Assembly: GCA_052035915.1 (NCBI GenBank)
Contig: JBPOHE010000059.1
Span: forward strand, 1 to 64,000
Length of the DNA stretch: 64,000 nucleotides
Direction: 5' to 3'
Source: JBPOHE01 sp052035915
GTDB lineage: Bacteria > Pseudomonadota > Gammaproteobacteria > Chromatiales > Chromatiaceae
Part shown: positions 54,901 through 63,580 of the stretch, in pieces
Position numbering within the stretch: the stretch's first letter is position 1
How the letters are laid out: each line of letters begins with the position of its first letter
Translations under genes and position numbers: made by a program
Notes under the pieces: generated by a model
The model's database searches: none
What the model was told of the DNA's origin: nothing
Seen by the model: only the letters and a program-made list of their open reading frames with translations

Positions 54901-57125
54901 GCCCGCATCCGCCGCCGCGCCTCCTCCAGGTCCCGCACCAGCGGTTGGCCCTGAAAGACGCGGCTGTGATTCTCGTTGCGCTCCAGAAAACCACCCCGTT
55001 CCAGCCAGGCGACGGCGGTCTTGACCTTGGTGTCATACTGGCGGTCGTCGGTGTCGAAACCGGTATCCAGCTCTTCATCCCGCAGCAGCTCGGCGGCCGT
55101 CAGCACGATGTCCCCCGCCCGGTTGCGCTTCGCCCGCCGGATGCCCCGCAGCAGCTCGGCGATATCCTTGCGGTTCAATTGCGAACTCGCCCCCAAGCGG
55201 AACTGGGTCTCGATGTCCTTTTCGTCATAGAGCAGCACGCACTCGGCCTGCTGGAAATCGCGTCCGGCCCGCCCGGCCTCCTGCAGATAGTTCTCCAGCG
55301 ACCCGGGGATGTCCGCGTGCAGGACCAGGCGCACGTCCTCCTTGTCGATCCCCATGCCGAAGGCGTTGGTGGCGCAGATCACCCGGATCGAACCGGCGAT
55401 GAATTCCTCCTGGATACGGCGCTTCTCCGGGGCCGAGAGCCCGGCGTGAAAGGCCGCCGCGGGCCAGCCCTGGCCGCCTAGATACTCCGCCGCCTCCTGG
55501 ACCCGCTGTCGGGTGGCGAGATAGACGACGGCCGCCCCGGACTCGCCCAGTCGCTCCATCAAGAGGGCTTGCAGACGCGGCCATTTTTCCGCCTCCCGCG
55601 CCGCCTGAACCTCGAAACTCAGGTTTTCCCGCTCGGTGCCGCCCTCGAAGCGCCGGAGATCCTGGATCAGCGTACGCTGGAAAAACTCCAGGATCTCATC
55701 CCGCACCGCCGGTTTGGCGGTGGCGGTGAAACAGGCCACCGGCGGGATGGGCCATCCCTGTTCCGCCGCGAACTCACGGATGAAGCGTCCGGCGTAGAGA
55801 TAATCCGGCCGGAAGTCGTGTCCCCACTTGGAAAGACAATGGGCTTCATCGAATACCCAGGCGCCGATCTCCCGCATCGCGATCGCCTGACGGAAGGATA
55901 TGTTGCGCAACTGCTCCGGCGAGACATAGAGGATCGCCACATCCCCGAGCCGGACCCGCTCCAGCACATCCGTCCGCTCCGGTGGGGTGAGCAGACCATT
56001 CAAGGCGGCGGCCGAGGTCACCCCGGTCTTGGCGATCAGGTTGTCCACCTGATCCTTCATCAAGGCCTGGAGGGGCGAGATCACCAGGGTCATCACCCCG
56101 AGCCGCTGATGTCTGGCCAGGGCCGGGAGCTGGTAACAGAGGGATTTGCCCCCGCCGGTGGGCAGGATCGCCAGCAGCGGCTCATCCCGCATCCCCGCGG
56201 CGACGATGGCCTGTTGCAGCGAACCGCCCTCCGGGGTGGTTGGTTGCGCCCGGAAGGCATCGAACCCGAACCAGCGTTCGAGTTGGGCGAGCGGGCCATG
56301 GGTCGCCCGACACCAGCCGCATTTGGGGTCCTCGCAGGGGTGGTCGCGTAGCTCCCGGAGAATCTCTCCCACCAGCGGCCATCGCCGTCGCACCCAGGGC
56401 GGCAGCACCGAATGGCTTCCCGCCACCCCCAGCCAGGCCAGGACATAGGCCAGCGCCACCCGGCCATCCCGACTCGGCACCTGGGCGAAGGCCACCTTGC
56501 GGAAATGGGTGCGACAGACCTTGCCGTCCGTGAGTCGAACCAGGGTCTTGAGCGCCTCGATGGGGGAAGGCAGGGCCGCCCCCATGGCCGCGAAGCCCTG
56601 GTCGATCCCAGTGAAGGCGGCGGCGAAACCATAGCGGAAAAAGGCCGGCAGCTCCGGCGGCATGGCGGCAAAGGCCAGCCACTGATCCAGAAACAATGAA
56701 CCGGCCAGTGCGGCATCCGCCAGCGGATTGTTCACCGACTGTTTCACCAGCTTGTAGTCCTTCACCAGCCGGTGGTAGGGATTGGCCGGAAAGGCGAGCG
56801 GCGACAGATAGAGGGTGTCGATCACCGGCAGGGCCAAGAGCGGCGAGCTGGCGGTCAGGCCGCGCAACAGCGGGAGATCGTGGTCGAGCAGATTGTGACC
56901 CAGGCAGAACCGGGCCCCGGCCGAGAAGCCTTCCAGCTCTTCCAGCGCCGTGGCGGTGTCAAAGCGCCCCTGGCGCTCGAAGGTCCGCGATCCCCGCAGC
57001 GCGCCGATCTTGAGCAAGCGCTCCCCCTTGGCATCGGTTTCCAGATCGAGCAACAGACAGCGGGCGAGAAAAGCCGCCGCCGCCGTCTCATGTCTTACCT
57101 GTCCGACCCCCTGGGAATGTTCCAC
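51948..57125 (-). CDS. exonuclease-RecQ-UvrD fusion helicase
   Basis: A very large protein of 1725 residues. The N-terminal 150 residues resemble a DEDD exonuclease: ARCLLLDLETDAKGERLLKI, FCLGHNLLDHDLPLLRG and NNPLADAALAGSLF. A short Cys cluster CEDPKCGWC (264-272) may bind metal. RecQ helicase follows: AILPTGGGKSLCYQLPALAR (about 319-338), SPLQALMKDQVD, FDEAHCLSKWGHDFRPDYL (DEAH at 426-429) and CATNAFGMGIDKEDVRLVLH. From about 1105 a UvrD-type helicase begins: ILAGPGSGKSRVVVHRCAWL (about 1113), VDEYQDIDQTQYDLV (about 1240), LLAVGDDDQNIYGFRGANVE and STVHAAKGLEFDHVFLPDGG (about 1530). GTG start with AGGAGG six bases upstream. Probably a DNA repair or defence enzyme. Confidence 0.88.
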   Translation of the reverse strand: MEHSQGVGQVRHETAAAAFLARCLLLDLETDAKGERLLKIGALRGSRTFERQGRFDTATALEELEGFSAGARFCLGHNLLDHDLPLLRGLTASSPLLALPVIDTLYLSPLAFPANPYHRLVKDYKLVKQSVNNPLADAALAGSLFLDQWLAFAAMPPELPAFFRYGFAAAFTGIDQGFAAMGAALPSPIEALKTLVRLTDGKVCRTHFRKVAFAQVPSRDGRVALAYVLAWLGVAGSHSVLPPWVRRRWPLVGEILRELRDHPCEDPKCGWCRATHGPLAQLERWFGFDAFRAQPTTPEGGSLQQAIVAAGMRDEPLLAILPTGGGKSLCYQLPALARHQRLGVMTLVISPLQALMKDQVDNLIAKTGVTSAAALNGLLTPPERTDVLERVRLGDVAILYVSPEQLRNISFRQAIAMREIGAWVFDEAHCLSKWGHDFRPDYLYAGRFIREFAAEQGWPIPPVACFTATAKPAVRDEILEFFQRTLIQDLRRFEGGTERENLSFEVQAAREAEKWPRLQALLMERLGESGAAVVYLATRQRVQEAAEYLGGQGWPAAAFHAGLSAPEKRRIQEEFIAGSIRVICATNAFGMGIDKEDVRLVLHADIPGSLENYLQEAGRAGRDFQQAECVLLYDEKDIETQFRLGASSQLNRKDIAELLRGIRRAKRNRAGDIVLTAAELLRDEELDTGFDTDDRQYDTKVKTAVAWLERGGFLERNENHSRVFQGQPLVRDLEEARRRMRALQLSESTQAQWLALLETLINANPDLGIGADELAGLAPFKAFGQEAGKQVLRGLHAMAEAGLLDEGLLLTALLRYKVKDPSRARFEALCALERALLERLRLECPEADEGEWQELSLRRLNQRLLDDAAVSDPTALRRLLKGLAQDGRGLAGEKGSIEWRPLSRDHYRVRLRRSWTALVETAERRRQVAKVVLETLLAKVPPEAPPSAELLVAFGIKELTEALGQDRLVQTLLKDPLAAVDRALLFLHLNQVIELQQGLGVFHQAMTIRLSDQSKGRRYSQGDFEPLAQHYQERVFQVHVMQEYARLGLERIGRALGFVLDYFTLDRRRFVERWFADRGEELKRATGQESYHRIVETLNNPRQQAIVGAPVEENLLILAGPGSGKSRVVVHRCAWLLRVARVPARAILVVCFNRNAALELRRRLADLVGTDARGVTVQTYHGLAMRLSGRSFAAGAEVGGGPGLERVIPEAIRLLRGEIPLMGLEADAVRDQILGGYRHILVDEYQDIDQTQYDLVSAIAGRTQTDADERLALLAVGDDDQNIYGFRGANVEFIRRFAADYQARTYHLLENYRSSGHIIAAANQFIAHNRDRMKGQHPIRLDGAREDEPPGGVWSQWDPLAQGRVQILTLSGLDRQAVALVEELRRLTAIAAARGSTGPDYAGCAILARTRQILYPIRAWLEHLGLPLTWGLERDKTPPLHRIREIADFLDQLKERRHQSAGASELLAGLGSESDNPWSRFLRHILEDWAVETADTETPIDQAIEFLYETLAEQRRESRLGEGVFLSTVHAAKGLEFDHVFLPDGGWRDNKEQIEEERRAYYVGLTRARQTLTLIDAGPGHPHVALIEGDHCLRRTPALDLDIPAGILNRRYDLLGPADLFLDHAGLKPPDHPIHAHLAALQPGDRLVLRASGEHLVLLDAEGFPVARLAKQAAQTWRPRLARVEGLRLVALVRRLKTDSTENFRDRVLSERWEVPLGELVWQER

Positions 57126-57228
57126 CCTTTTCCTCCTGCCGAATCGCCCGGGGTATTGTCCTGGAGATCCGGCTCGGGGATAAGGGGGGATCGGCAGGCG
57201 TCCGGGTTTGGCGGTGGCGCCGCCCGGC

Positions 57229-57350
57229 GTCCGGGCATCGGGCTGGAAGGCCCGATTTTTGTTCTCTTTTCAAGAACAATATCTTCGTAGAATCGGTATT
57301 GTTCTCTAAAGGAGAACAGAGAATCGGCTACACCAGCCCAGGCCCGGGAG
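57229..57350 (+). repeat. dispersed palindromic repeat, copy 7
   Basis: gtccgggcatcgggctggaa, hairpins gttctcttttcaagaac and gttctctaaaggagaac with aatatcttcgtagaatcggtatt between, then agagaatcggctacaccag and ggcccgggag. It lies between the divergent helicase and glycosyltransferase genes, the only copy in a divergent promoter region. The rest of 57126-57599 shows no gene. Confidence 0.82.
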
Positions 57351-57599
57351 TCATGCGGGATGTGGGCGCCTCCTCGGACTGGATCCGGGGATTGACGGCG
57401 CTCATGCCACTGAATCCAGGGCCGGCTTCCACCAACCAACCCTCCACGTCGCCCGATCCGCGCGCCTTCCCAGAAGGAACCGACTTGAGTAAGGTGACTC
57501 GGACGGAGTTGAAGGCGGTTGTCCTCAAGATCCACCGGCGTCCGCGCCGAGGCCTCAGCTGTTACCTGAATCGTCCTTCCGAGTCGTTTGGAGCAACCT

Positions 57600-59246
57600 A
57601 TGTTATTGCGCGGTTTCTGTGCGGCAGGCCGGCCCCTATCTCGCAGAAAACAGGCGGTGACTTTAGGCATTCTTTTGTCCGGGGCATTGATACTTTTCAC
57701 CCTGGTATTGCTGACTTCGCAAACATACGCGGATGGCGATGAAGCCGTCATAGGGATCATGGCCAAGCATGTGCTGACAAAGGGAGAACGACATCTGTTT
57801 TTCTACGGTCAGCCGTATGGCGGAGGCGGTGCTATCGAGGCCTACTTCGCCGCCATCCCTTTTGCCGTCTTTGGCGTCTCCTCCATCGCCTTGAAATCCG
57901 TGGCCCTGTGTTGCTGGCTGGTGACCATCGGTCTGTGTTATCTGTTTTGTCTGCGGTATTACGAGTATGCGACCGCGATCATCTCATCCGTGATTCTCAT
58001 AACGGCCACGGCCCTGATCGAATGGCATCTGAAAATGCGTGGTGGTTATGCGATAATCCCGATGTTGTTCATGATGATTCTGCTGTGTTTCGGTGACCTG
58101 GTCGATAAGGGCTCTCAAGGAGGCTGGCGGCTTTTTCTATTCGGTCTGTTTTGTGGCGTCGCCTACTATAACCTGGAACTCATCCTGCCATTCCTGTTTA
58201 CATTGATGCTTTTCAGCCTGTTCTGGCGGCCTGTCTTCTGGAAATGGAAATCGGTCCTGCTCATGGTGGCCGGGTTCGGCATCGGTGCCAGCCCGCTTTT
58301 ATTATTCAATCTTACCCATGACTTTACCAACTTCAAATATGTGTTCGGCCAGGCGGATGGTTATGATGGGTTGAACCTGTTCTCGCCTTTGTACACATCA
58401 CTAACCACCTATCTTCCCGGTTTTTTTGTCGGTCGCAATGTCGACCAATACCTCGGCCATCCACCCTTCAAGGCTTATCTCGAGTATGCCGTTTACCTTT
58501 TGCTATTCGGTTATCTGAGCCTGAAGACATGGCCACGGGTTCGAATACTGGCCAGGTCTCTTGTTGCCCCGGGAGGGGATGGAGAGAAGGACGCTCCAGC
58601 CGACATCGAAGTATTGCTCATTTTGTATGTATTGACGTACCTCATCATATTCTCCATTTCCGGCCGCCTGGCCTCGAGCCCGCGCTATCTCCTGCCTCTC
58701 TATCCCGCGCTGGCTCTGGTCGCCGCTCGCGGAGTCGCTCGGCTAGGCTGTGATCAGAATCCCCTGCTCAAGGTTGGTGGCATCGTTCTCCTGAGTACGC
58801 TCGTCGTCTTGGGTTCCATCAATCACTTCTCCTACATCGGTCAAAGCTGGGTGAACGATGATGTATTTATCCAGGGACAGGGGCGGGTCAATCGCAAGAC
58901 CTCGGGTGCTACCATTCCGGCGCTTATCGATTATCTGAGCAAAAGGCGGGTATCTCGGGTATGGTGCACCTATTTCGTTCAATGGCGGTTGGTTTTCGAG
59001 AGCAATGAGGTAATTATCGCCAGTTCGAAAAACCTGAGTCCCGGCGACCTTCGGTATCCCTTATACGATGCTACCGTTTGGAGGAAAACAGGACCGGAAG
59101 CGATAATTCTGCATCACGAAGACACACAATTAGCGTCATTACTCAAACAACCCATGGCGAAGACGTGGGAACGGGAAGCGATTGGTGAGTATGTGGTCCT
59201 TATACCCAAGCCTGGCATGTTGAGCACAATCCCCTTTGTCAAATGA
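57600..59246 (+). CDS. GT39-like membrane glycosyltransferase
   Basis: A protein of 548 residues with about ten membrane helices. The first lumenal/periplasmic loop carries SQTYADGDEAVIGIMAKHVL and TKGERHLFFYGQPYGGGGAI, with the acidic DGDE pair usual in GT39/PMT-type enzymes (ArnT, protein O-mannosyltransferases). A long hydrophobic core follows and a soluble C-terminal part of about 130 residues begins near TSGATIPALIDYLSKRRVSR. The donor is probably a polyprenyl-phosphate sugar. GGAG six bases before the ATG supports this start. Single-gene unit; acceptor unknown. Confidence 0.82.
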   Translation: MLLRGFCAAGRPLSRRKQAVTLGILLSGALILFTLVLLTSQTYADGDEAVIGIMAKHVLTKGERHLFFYGQPYGGGGAIEAYFAAIPFAVFGVSSIALKSVALCCWLVTIGLCYLFCLRYYEYATAIISSVILITATALIEWHLKMRGGYAIIPMLFMMILLCFGDLVDKGSQGGWRLFLFGLFCGVAYYNLELILPFLFTLMLFSLFWRPVFWKWKSVLLMVAGFGIGASPLLLFNLTHDFTNFKYVFGQADGYDGLNLFSPLYTSLTTYLPGFFVGRNVDQYLGHPPFKAYLEYAVYLLLFGYLSLKTWPRVRILARSLVAPGGDGEKDAPADIEVLLILYVLTYLIIFSISGRLASSPRYLLPLYPALALVAARGVARLGCDQNPLLKVGGIVLLSTLVVLGSINHFSYIGQSWVNDDVFIQGQGRVNRKTSGATIPALIDYLSKRRVSRVWCTYFVQWRLVFESNEVIIASSKNLSPGDLRYPLYDATVWRKTGPEAIILHHEDTQLASLLKQPMAKTWEREAIGEYVVLIPKPGMLSTIPFVK

Positions 59247-59553
59247 GTCCATGTCATATTCTGACTGGCGCGTTATTTCAGCGAGAAAGAGAGGCGCCGT
59301 CATTCCGGCCGGGAAGCCGGAATCCCTTGGGGACGCCGAAACAGAAGGGAGAGGCTCAAGCGACAAGACCGGCTGTACCCCTTCACGGCACTCGCCAGCA
59401 GGCGGGGATTGGGTTCAGGGCGACGTTTCCACCCCTCGCAGCCGGGCGCTGTAGTGACTTTTCCGGTCTTGAGCGAATATCCTTTGGTCGATCCCCGCCG
59501 GACAGAGTCTGAGCGGGCTTGTATTCCTTTCATTCCCGGATAGGCTTGGATTT
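59247..59553. other. intergenic region with repeat C, copy 2
   Basis: About 307 bases without a supported gene. It contains cgttatttcagcgagaaaga (59271) followed by gtcattccggccgggaagcc, the second copy of repeat C. Short open frames here look random. Confidence 0.45.
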
Positions 59554-59964
59554 ATGGACGCGCCCTACTCAGACCTCATCAAACACCGGGTCATCCACTT
59601 CAACCCCTTGCACCCAGAGCCCGACCAGGCCGGGGCGGCGGCGTTGCGCCTCCAGGGTATCCCCGGTATGCGGCTGGTCAGGCCTTTGAATGGGCTGACC
59701 CTGGAGGTCAGCTACGATCTGCTGCAAATCACCCTGGAATGCGTCCAACGCTTCCTGGACGACTGGGGCTTTCACCTCGACAACGGCCTCTTGTACAAGC
59801 TGCAACGTGCCCTGTACACCTATACCGAAACCACCGAACGGGATAACCTGGGTTGCCCACGCGGGACCACCAACTGCACCCAACGCATCTTCGCCAACCA
59901 GTTTGCACGCCAGAACCACGATTGCCGGGACCAACGTCCGGAGCATTGGCGACACTATCTCTGA
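59554..59964 (+). CDS. conserved hypothetical protein upstream of moeB
   Basis: A protein of 136 residues, soluble, with IPGMRLVRPLNGLTLEVSYD and LLQITLECVQRFLDDWGFHL, an alpha-beta pattern without catalytic signature, and a C-terminal Cys-containing tail (DNLGCPRGTTNCTQRIFANQ, NHDCRDQRPEHWRHYL) that could bind a metal. It ends 27 bases before the MoeB/ThiF gene, so the pair may be an operon linked to sulfur-carrier or cofactor activation. Family not recognised. Confidence 0.7.
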   Translation: MDAPYSDLIKHRVIHFNPLHPEPDQAGAAALRLQGIPGMRLVRPLNGLTLEVSYDLLQITLECVQRFLDDWGFHLDNGLLYKLQRALYTYTETTERDNLGCPRGTTNCTQRIFANQFARQNHDCRDQRPEHWRHYL

Positions 59965-59991
59965 GTCGGCCTTTCCGGGTCTTCCCCACCG

Positions 59992-60738
59992 ATGAACGAC
60001 GACCAACTGCTGCGCTACAGCCGTCAGATCATGCTGCCCGAGATCGGCATCGAGGGTCAGGAGCGATTGCGTCGGTCGCGGGTCCTCATCCTCGGGCTCG
60101 GCGGCCTGGGTTCACCGGTGGCCATGTACCTGGCCGCGGCGGGCGTAGGCCATCTGCTGCTGGCGGACGGGGATCGGGTCGATCTCAGCAATCTCCAACG
60201 CCAGATCGCCCATACCACCGGGCGTATCGGCCAGTCCAAGGTCGGTTCGGCCCGACACAGCCTGCGGGCGATCAATCCCGAGGTGGAGGTCGAATGTCTG
60301 GAGACCAGACTCCAAGCCGAGGCGCTGCAAGCCGAGGTCGAAAGGGTCGATCTGGTGGTGGATGCCTCGGACAATTTTCCCACCCGCTTTGCACTCAATC
60401 TGGCCTGTCATCGTAGCGGCAAGCCCCTGGTCTCCGGGGCCGCGATCCGCTGGGAGGGCCAGGTCGCCGTATTCGGCGGCCAGCCCGGCGGCCCCTGCTA
60501 TCGCTGCCTCTATCCGGAGGCCGGCACGGAGGAAACGACTTGCGCGGAGAATGGTATCCTGGCCCCGGTGGCGGGTATCGTCGGGAGTATCCAGGCCACC
60601 GAAGCCATCAAGCTCCTCGGCCTGGCCGGAACACCGCTGTTGGGGCGTCTGCTGCTGGTCGACGCCCTGCGCATGGAGTGGCGACAATTCACACTGACAC
60701 CGGACCCGGCTTGTCCGGTATGTTCAGGGGGACGCTAG
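59992..60738 (+). CDS. moeB: MoeB/ThiF-family adenylyltransferase
   Basis: An E1-like enzyme of 248 residues that adenylates the C-terminal Gly-Gly of a sulfur carrier protein (MoaD, ThiS type). Motifs: RYSRQIMLPEIGIEGQERLR, the nucleotide loop ILGLGGLGSPVAMYLAAAGV, DGDRVDLSNLQRQIAHTTGR and VVDASDNFPTRFALN. Two zinc-binding CxxC pairs are present (CYRCLYPEA and CPVCSGG), and the catalytic Cys region ETTCAENGILAPVAGIVGSI. MoeB and ThiF cannot be separated from sequence alone. No molybdopterin or thiamine genes are next to it. Confidence 0.9.
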   Translation: MNDDQLLRYSRQIMLPEIGIEGQERLRRSRVLILGLGGLGSPVAMYLAAAGVGHLLLADGDRVDLSNLQRQIAHTTGRIGQSKVGSARHSLRAINPEVEVECLETRLQAEALQAEVERVDLVVDASDNFPTRFALNLACHRSGKPLVSGAAIRWEGQVAVFGGQPGGPCYRCLYPEAGTEETTCAENGILAPVAGIVGSIQATEAIKLLGLAGTPLLGRLLLVDALRMEWRQFTLTPDPACPVCSGGR

Positions 60739-60933
60739 CTTTTCCGGATAGGTTCTTCGCTTCCGCGATAGATCTCGCCCAGACCTTGGAAACCTCTTTC
60801 CCGATCTGTAATCATCGCCTTCCACAACGGTCGTTCGGACACCAGACAGCGATTCAATCCTTATGCTAGTGGTACAAAAAACGCCCAAGGTTATTTCCTA
60901 ATCCGGTTGATGATCCCACGGGTCTTTACGTCG

Positions 60934-61962
60934 ATGAAACTAACCAAAGTTTGCTGGTTCGTTGGCCTCTTCCTGAGCCTGAGCTTCTGTTCACTCGCCA
61001 AGGCCGGCGCCCTACTTGAAGCGGTCAAGAAGCGTGACTTGCTGAGGTGTGGGGTGAGCGAGGGAATCCCAGGCTTCTCCGAGCAGGACGCCAAGGGGGA
61101 CTGGCGTGGACTCGACGCGGACTTCTGTCGTGCGGTGGCGGCGGCGGTCCTGGGCGATGCGGCCAAGGTCGAGTTCATCTCCCTGAAAGCCTCCACCCGC
61201 TTCCCGGCGCTGCAATCCCGAGCGATCGACCTGCTGGTGCGCAACACCACCTGGAGTTTCACCCGCGAGGTGCTGTTGAAGGTGCAGTTTCCGGCGGTGC
61301 TCTTCTATGATGGCCAGGGTTTTCTCGTACCCTCGGCCTCCGGCATCACTCAGCCGACGCAGTTGCAGGAGGCGAAGATATGCGTGGAAAAGGGTACCAA
61401 CCATCTGCGCAATCTGGAGGACTATGGCGCGGCCCATGGTCTGCGCTGGCAGCCCCTGGTCATGGATTCAGCCCGGGAAACGGCTGAAGCCTTCTTTTCC
61501 GGTCGCTGTCAGGCTTACAGCTCGGATGCTTCCCAATTGGTGGCTGTGCGTTTGTGGGCACCCAGTGGTCCAGACGCCTTCAGGATTCTGCCCGAACGCA
61601 TCTCCAAGGAACCCCTGGGTCCGGCGGTCTTGGGGGGGGATCAAGACTGGATCAGCCTCGTACGCTGGGTGTTCTACGCCCTGGTGCTGGCCGAGGAAAC
61701 CGGGGTTACCGCCAACACCATTGAAACCAAACTGGCCGAAGGCCGAGGATCTCTTTCGCGGCTGTCCCAGGACGAGAAGAAGCTACTGGCACGCAACCTC
61801 GGCGTGACTCCGGGGTGGGCGGTGCGGGCCATCAAGGCGGTAGGCAACTATGGCGAGATGTACGAGCGCAACCTCGGCCAGGGGAGTCCGCTGAAGATCG
61901 AGCGGGGACCAAACCGCCTTTGGACCCATGGCGGTCTGATGTACGCCCCACCAATCGACTGA
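60934..61962 (+). CDS. amino-acid ABC transporter substrate-binding protein (AapJ/BztA family)
   Basis: A periplasmic binding protein of 342 residues. A signal peptide (MKLTKVCWFVGLFLSLSFCS to AKA) precedes LLEAVKKRDLLRCGVSEGIP, GFSEQDAKGDWRGLDADFCR (family start), then LQSRAIDLLVRNTTWSFTRE and GQGFLVPSASGITQPTQLQE with AKICVEKGTNHLRNLEDYGA. The end reads GNYGEMYERNLGQGSPLKIE and RGPNRLWTHGGLMYAPPID, typical of general L-amino-acid binding proteins. The usual permeases and ATPase are absent; instead an SLC13-type permease starts 17 bases later. An alternative start lies at 60910. Confidence 0.9.
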   Translation: MKLTKVCWFVGLFLSLSFCSLAKAGALLEAVKKRDLLRCGVSEGIPGFSEQDAKGDWRGLDADFCRAVAAAVLGDAAKVEFISLKASTRFPALQSRAIDLLVRNTTWSFTREVLLKVQFPAVLFYDGQGFLVPSASGITQPTQLQEAKICVEKGTNHLRNLEDYGAAHGLRWQPLVMDSARETAEAFFSGRCQAYSSDASQLVAVRLWAPSGPDAFRILPERISKEPLGPAVLGGDQDWISLVRWVFYALVLAEETGVTANTIETKLAEGRGSLSRLSQDEKKLLARNLGVTPGWAVRAIKAVGNYGEMYERNLGQGSPLKIERGPNRLWTHGGLMYAPPID

Positions 61963-61978
61963 GAAGAGGGAATCCGTC

Positions 61979-63319
61979 ATGACTGAATTGCAGATCTACC
62001 TGACTGTAGGGGTATTCACTGGTGTTATCCTGCTGATCGCGCTGGATGTCATCGACATGGCGGTAGCCGCGCTGACTGGGGTGTGCGTCCTGCTGGCGCT
62101 GGGGTTGCTGGATACCAATGACTTGGTGGATGCCATGAAAACTGCTGGCGGCCCCCTCGCTTTGCTGTTTGGCGGTATGGTGGTGGCACGCATGCTGGCA
62201 AAGACGGGAATTTTCGAGCGGGTGGGGGATAGGTTCTTACGCGCGACCGGCGGCAGTGGCAAGCGTTTCCTCATCTTCTTGGTGGTGCTGGTGGCCCCCG
62301 TCTGCGCCTTTTTGCCGAACGCCACTACGGTGATTCTCGTGGCACCGATCATCATCGGCGTAACACGCGCACTGAAGGTCGATTTTGTTGGCCCGATGAT
62401 CCTTACCGCCATCCTCAGCAACTCGGCAGGGCTCCTCACTCTGGTGGGCGACCCGGCAACCTTCCTGGTCGGCAGCTCCATCGGTATGTCTTTCGGCCAA
62501 TACCTGAAGCAGGTGAGTCTGGGCGGTCTGTTGTCGGTCCTCGTCATCCTGCCCTTGCTACCACGTCTCATGCCACAGATCTGGAGCATGGGAATCGAAC
62601 TGCCCTCAGCCGTAACCCCAAAGCCCATCGAACGACCGGTTTTCGTCCTGCTGTCTTTAACGGTGTTGGTAATCATGGTGCTGCTGTTTCTCTTCGGTGA
62701 AGAACTGCCGACCCGCATCGTTCCTCCATCCGTAGCCATCATCGGTGCCACCTTGGCGCTGCTCCTGATCTATGCCGCACGGGTCGAGCCGGTGGAGAAC
62801 GTCCTGCGGGATGTGGACTGGAAAACCTTGGTATTTCTCGGCGCCATCTTCTGTTTGGTGCAGGCATTCACTAAAACCGGTCTGTTGCAGGGGCTTTCAG
62901 TTCAGCTCTATACCTGGTTCGGCACCAACTTTTCGCTGGTAGCCGTGCTGTTGTTGGCCGGCATCGGCGTACTCTCCAGCCTGCTGGCCAATATCCCGGT
63001 AGTGGCCGCCTCACTGATCATGACCAAGGGCTACCTGGTGGCGGCCGAGGCGGTGCCGGAGATAGCCTTGGCCGCTGGTTTCACCGACTGGCCTGCCACC
63101 ACCCTGCCTGTGTTCGTTGCCATGATGTTCGGCGCCACCCTTGGAGGGAACGCCACCCTGATCGGCGCCTCAGCGAACATCGTCAGTGTCGGCATCTGCT
63201 CCACCCATGGCGAGCGGGTGAGCTTTGGGCGCTTCATGCGCTATGGCCTGCCGATCACACTGGTGCAGCTGCTCCTTGGAACCCTGTATGTGCTGGGAAT
63301 GCTGTGGTTCCAGGGTTAG
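61979..63319 (+). CDS. SLC13/ArsB-type ion transporter superfamily permease
   Basis: A membrane protein of 446 residues with about eleven helices. The ion-transporter superfamily pattern is seen in LALLFGGMVVARMLAKTGIF, FLPNATTVILVAPIIIGVTR (SNT-like hairpin end, here PNATT), LSNSAGLLTLVGDPATFLVG and, in the second half, LLANIPVVAASLIMTKGYLV and GATLGGNATLIGASANIVSV. This resembles ArsB/NhaD/CitM carriers. It follows the amino-acid-binding protein by 17 bases, an unusual coupling. The substrate cannot be told from sequence. Confidence 0.9.
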   Translation: MTELQIYLTVGVFTGVILLIALDVIDMAVAALTGVCVLLALGLLDTNDLVDAMKTAGGPLALLFGGMVVARMLAKTGIFERVGDRFLRATGGSGKRFLIFLVVLVAPVCAFLPNATTVILVAPIIIGVTRALKVDFVGPMILTAILSNSAGLLTLVGDPATFLVGSSIGMSFGQYLKQVSLGGLLSVLVILPLLPRLMPQIWSMGIELPSAVTPKPIERPVFVLLSLTVLVIMVLLFLFGEELPTRIVPPSVAIIGATLALLLIYAARVEPVENVLRDVDWKTLVFLGAIFCLVQAFTKTGLLQGLSVQLYTWFGTNFSLVAVLLLAGIGVLSSLLANIPVVAASLIMTKGYLVAAEAVPEIALAAGFTDWPATTLPVFVAMMFGATLGGNATLIGASANIVSVGICSTHGERVSFGRFMRYGLPITLVQLLLGTLYVLGMLWFQG

Positions 63320-63452
63320 ATTCAAGAGGTGTCGATGCCCGCCCCGCGTTTTTCCGGCAACAACCAGTTGGAGCATGTGACAGTTATTTGCGGATAGCCT
63401 CTTACCAAGGCCAAATAGGTCACCGCTTAGAAGCTGTTTGGAAACCCTCGCC

Positions 63453-63580
63453 TCCCGGGCATTGAGCGGAAAGGCCCGATTTTCGTTCTCATATTAGCAA
63501 CAAATAAAGAAATAAAGCCTATATTGTTCTCTTTTTGAGAACGATAATCACAGGCACAGACCTTGGCCCCGAGGCGCGGA
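63453..63580 (+). repeat. dispersed palindromic repeat, copy 8 (degenerate)
   Basis: tcccgggcattgagcggaaa, a damaged first hairpin (gttctcatattagcaac), then aaataaagaaataaagcctatatt and the intact hairpin gttctctttttgagaac, ending accttggccccgaggcg. It is bracketed by gaagctgtttggaa (63429-63442) and ttccaaacagcttc (63596-63609), an inverted pair not seen beside the other copies. Confidence 0.7.
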
